From contig NZ_AP024235.1 in NCBI RefSeq assembly GCF_016756315.1, positions 3,720,001 to 3,784,000 of the forward strand: a stretch of 64,000 bases of DNA, read 5' to 3'. The translations under genes and the position numbers were made by a program. The stretch is from Alteromonas sp. KC3 (GTDB lineage: Bacteria > Pseudomonadota > Gammaproteobacteria > Enterobacterales > Alteromonadaceae). The notes under the pieces were generated by a model. That model worked only from the letters and a program-made list of their open reading frames with translations. It was not told the DNA's origin and ran no database searches. Below, piece by piece: positions 61,288 to 64,000 of this stretch (position 1 is its first letter; the number at the start of each line of letters is the position of its first letter).

Positions 61288-63687
61288 CTACAGTGCGAAG
61301 CCGCTGCGTCGCGGTGATGACAAGATTAATTCGTCGCTGGTAACACCGGTGCCCTTGCCCTGTCGCCATCTTATCTGAATGCCAGCTTCAAAAGCCTGAT
61401 ACTCCACAGCAAATGCTTTGCCTATGTAACCCGCTACTATCCATTTGTCGGTTATTCGGTATTGCCCTTCAGCCATAATATTACCGCTTAACCCTGTGGT
61501 GCGATCGTAGTCTAGTCTTGCTAATGCATCGTCAGGATCATCAAAAAAGTCACTCAGAGGAAAGCGCAGTTCATTTTGCTGCTTCACTCTTGAAAGCGCT
61601 AACGCACTACGCAACTTTAACTGCCAATTAAGGGTTTCCAATGTGAGTAGTTCTGAATAGCCACCCACGCTAACGAAATAATCCGGACTAAAATAGCCGC
61701 CATTACCATAAGTAAACCCACTTAAATTCTTATCATAGCTGTTGTAACTCACGAAAGGACCCACGCGCCAGTAGTCTAAGTAGGAAGAAACATCCTCTGC
61801 CACATCGTAGCTAATATCAAAGCGCAGTGAGAACGCGTTATTATCGTCAACCCGATCACCTTTAAGCGTACTTAACTGAGCAGTAGTCGCCGCTGACCAC
61901 TTAGGTGCAACGACATAAGCAGCCAATAGCCGAGCGCCCTCTTCTATAACATATCCCCATGGCTGTTGATGATTACTATTAAACGTACCGGTTTGACTTA
62001 ATAAGCTATCTTCTTTTGCTTGCCTGAACAGCGTTGCCGCCACCGTCGTATCGGTAAAAAAGCCGGTAACCGAAAGCTGCCCGGTTACCTCGGCATCAAC
62101 AGGTTGTGAAAACATGCCGTACTCTAGGTTAGCGTAAAAATTAAATGCGTTAGCTTGATACAGCACCTCACCGCGAACACCTGTATCCTCAAAGCCTGAT
62201 ATGCCTTCAAAAGGTGCAGACACTGCATCGTCTAACTGGCCACCTGCGAACCAATCTCCTTGCGACGGTGTTCCACTGTAAAATTGCTTATAGTCGAAGG
62301 TGACTTGCCACAACCACTTATCATAGGTACTGCCTATGCCTATGTATTGACTAACTACATCAAAATTCCCCAAACCATCTTGTCCGCTGCGCTGGCGCAC
62401 ATTTACACCATATAGCGTGGTAAAAGCATCTTTAGTTTGGGCGGTAGTTACGCGTTCGTCTTCATTCAAATACGCGTACAAAAATTGTTTTCTGGGCCAA
62501 GCGTTTTGTACAGTTTGTTGTTGAAGCTGCTTTTTTATTTGAGGATATTTTAACGCTAAGCGCCCAAGGGTAGCGCTATCGTCACGATTTAAGGTTACCA
62601 GTTCATTGGCAATAACTTCATTTTGGGGAGTGTTAGAAAGCACTTCTTCAAACGCACTTGTTGCAGCGGCTACATCACCGCGTTCTTTTGATGCCCAACC
62701 AAGCAGCGCGCGCTCTTCAAGTGTCAATACTCTGATTTTTTCTAACTGCAACGCGGCATCAATGCTTTTGCTATACGCTTGCGCTTCATAGAAACGAACT
62801 TGTCTTTCAGCCAGAGCGTCGGCACATCGACGTAAGAATGTTTCTGAATTAATACTACACGCTAGTGAAAAAGCCTCGTCTACTTTGTTGCTCGCAACGA
62901 AGGTAACGTACTGGCCTTCGTTATCGCCTATTAGCGCGAAAAGCATGGCCGCCAACTCGAACTGCTGCGCATCGTAATAGTTCCATGCTTTTCCTTGTAA
63001 CAGTTGCGCCACGTAACCGCCGCTATCGTTATTGAGATACTGCCGCAGTTTTTCAAAGTCATTTAACGACAATGCTTGCTGTACTTTAACGCCTTTAACG
63101 CCATTTAGTCCTTGCTCAACCGACTGTTTTTGGCTTTCGAGAGTCGCAATGCCTTTCGCCTGCTCAAATTGCTGTTGCGCGACATCAAGCATGTTTTTAT
63201 CAAGCGCGGTCCACCCTATCAACAGATAAAAATCAGTGCGATTCATCGCATTACTGAGTGTTGCAAGCTGCTTCACTTTTGTCGTGCTCGCAGCCGCCCG
63301 CGCTTTTGGTGTTAGCGCAGCGAATGCTTCTAGTGGTGCTTCAGGCTTTGGCTGAACTTCTTTTGCAGGCTTTTCTACCTGTGAGGGAACAGACTGCGCG
63401 TTTTGGTTAGTTTTTCCATTAATGCGCTCCAAAGCAGTTATTACTTCATCGGGTATTTCCCAACGAGGATATTCCGCTTTTAGTCGATAAAACTCTTCAT
63501 TTGCAAGACGTATTTGTTTTTCATTTATGTGGTACCACAACCCTGTTGTATCTGGTTGCTGAGACGCTAAAGGCGCAATATTGAGCTCTTTTTCTTGATA
63601 CGTTGTACTGGTCTGAGCCAATACATCAACACTCATTAGTAACGCAGTCGCTACACTGATATACAAAACATTGTTCAAATTACTCAC
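61288..63687 (-). CDS. BcsC-like cellulose export protein (TPR plus outer-membrane barrel)
   Basis: A 799-residue protein with a signal peptide (about 25 residues), a TPR-like helical region (about 130-420) and a C-terminal domain like that of cellulose synthase subunit BcsC (WRVGPFVSYNSYDKNLSGF, then GGYFSPDYFVSVGGY), which forms the outer-membrane pore. E. coli BcsC is 1157 residues, so this version has fewer TPRs. The start is GTG, overlapping the upstream glucanase gene as GTGA. It is the last gene of a cellulose-type or related exopolysaccharide operon. Confidence in pathway is moderate. Confidence 0.8.
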   Translation of the reverse strand: MSNLNNVLYISVATALLMSVDVLAQTSTTYQEKELNIAPLASQQPDTTGLWYHINEKQIRLANEEFYRLKAEYPRWEIPDEVITALERINGKTNQNAQSVPSQVEKPAKEVQPKPEAPLEAFAALTPKARAAASTTKVKQLATLSNAMNRTDFYLLIGWTALDKNMLDVAQQQFEQAKGIATLESQKQSVEQGLNGVKGVKVQQALSLNDFEKLRQYLNNDSGGYVAQLLQGKAWNYYDAQQFELAAMLFALIGDNEGQYVTFVASNKVDEAFSLACSINSETFLRRCADALAERQVRFYEAQAYSKSIDAALQLEKIRVLTLEERALLGWASKERGDVAAATSAFEEVLSNTPQNEVIANELVTLNRDDSATLGRLALKYPQIKKQLQQQTVQNAWPRKQFLYAYLNEDERVTTAQTKDAFTTLYGVNVRQRSGQDGLGNFDVVSQYIGIGSTYDKWLWQVTFDYKQFYSGTPSQGDWFAGGQLDDAVSAPFEGISGFEDTGVRGEVLYQANAFNFYANLEYGMFSQPVDAEVTGQLSVTGFFTDTTVAATLFRQAKEDSLLSQTGTFNSNHQQPWGYVIEEGARLLAAYVVAPKWSAATTAQLSTLKGDRVDDNNAFSLRFDISYDVAEDVSSYLDYWRVGPFVSYNSYDKNLSGFTYGNGGYFSPDYFVSVGGYSELLTLETLNWQLKLRSALALSRVKQQNELRFPLSDFFDDPDDALARLDYDRTTGLSGNIMAEGQYRITDKWIVAGYIGKAFAVEYQAFEAGIQIRWRQGKGTGVTSDELILSSPRRSGFAL

Positions 63688-64000
63688 GACGGATTATCCA
63701 TAACAGCCAACATAGACAGCAATGTTAAACTTGCTGAGTAATAGTCTGTGGTGCGATTTATTTCAGGCCAATCTACCTCTGTACCTCGTGTTAGGTGAGA
63801 TACAGCAGTTTCTACAGCACGCATCCCCAGCGTCATCTCATAATCTGCTACTTTTTCTGTAAGTAAATTCACGGTAGCCGGTGTTTTTGGCTGCTCCCAC
63901 CACGCATTAAATGGTTCAAACAACGTGGCATGCTGCTCAATAGTGCTTGAACCACTCCACGCTAAATGCAGCGGTATACGTACGGCATTGAAGCCATATT
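63684..64000 (-). CDS. GH8 family endoglucanase (BcsZ-like), partial
   Basis: About 105 C-terminal codons of a gene continuing beyond the right edge on the minus strand. Reading the frame up to base 64000 gives YGFNAVRIPLHLAW, which matches the conserved FNAxRxPL segment of glycoside hydrolase family 8, as in BcsZ. It overlaps the BcsC-like gene start by four bases. BcsZ trims nascent cellulose and is usually encoded next to bcsC. The catalytic residues lie outside the window. Confidence 0.8.
   Translation of the reverse strand, partial: YGFNAVRIPLHLAWSGSSTIEQHATLFEPFNAWWEQPKTPATVNLLTEKVADYEMTLGMRAVETAVSHLTRGTEVDWPEINRTTDYYSASLTLLSMLAVMDNPS

Overview
The window reads as chromosomal DNA of a marine gammaproteobacterium, most likely an Alteromonas or a close relative in the Alteromonadaceae. 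This rests on moderate GC content, the TIGR04219 and TIGR03899 families, a YggN-like protein, a PEP-CTERM protein, several c-di-GMP proteins and the gene order around trmA, fabR and sthA. I could not align the 16S gene, so the genus is an inference.

Layout. 1-8.8 kb: a TauE/SafE permease cut by the left edge, a Tat-exported aminotransferase, a compact signalling operon (receiver, CheC-type phosphatase, PAS histidine kinase), a metallo-beta-lactamase-fold hydrolase, DNA polymerase II and an EF-hand secretory protein. 8.9-14.6 kb: a complete rRNA operon on the minus strand (16S, tRNA-Ala, tRNA-Ile, 23S, 5S) with two tandem rrn promoters. 14.7-24.5 kb: a membrane-anchored RRM protein, a low-complexity hypothetical protein, trmA, fabR, then a tandem DSBA protein, an alpha/beta hydrolase and a fatty-acid desaturase placed between fabR and sthA. 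24.1-32.6 kb: a UDG-like protein, a REC-GGDEF-EAL protein, a TIGR03899 protein and the cysJIH sulfite-reduction operon. 32.8-39.2 kb: a TIGR04219 outer-membrane protein, a DUF2333 protein, a psp operon with a sigma-54 promoter, an FG-GAP protein and dusA.

39.5-44.5 kb is the most striking block. Four tightly packed genes encode a coiled-coil protein, a single-span inner-membrane protein with a C-terminal OmpA domain, a Ras/Rab-like small GTPase and a GGDEF/EAL protein. I propose an envelope-anchored, GTPase-controlled c-di-GMP module.

44.5-64 kb: fghA, two paralogous acyltransferases plus an MscS-type channel, a YggN-like protein, a YeeZ-like epimerase, a sodium symporter, an SDR/DCC gene pair, msrA, a lipoprotein, a PhoD-like phosphatase, fldB, a CLCA_X-like metalloprotease, a solitary ExbD, a choice-of-anchor A/PEP-CTERM protein, and the end of a cellulose-type exopolysaccharide operon (BcsC-like porin and a partial GH8 glucanase) at the right edge. 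I saw no CRISPR array, insertion sequence, integrase or prophage.
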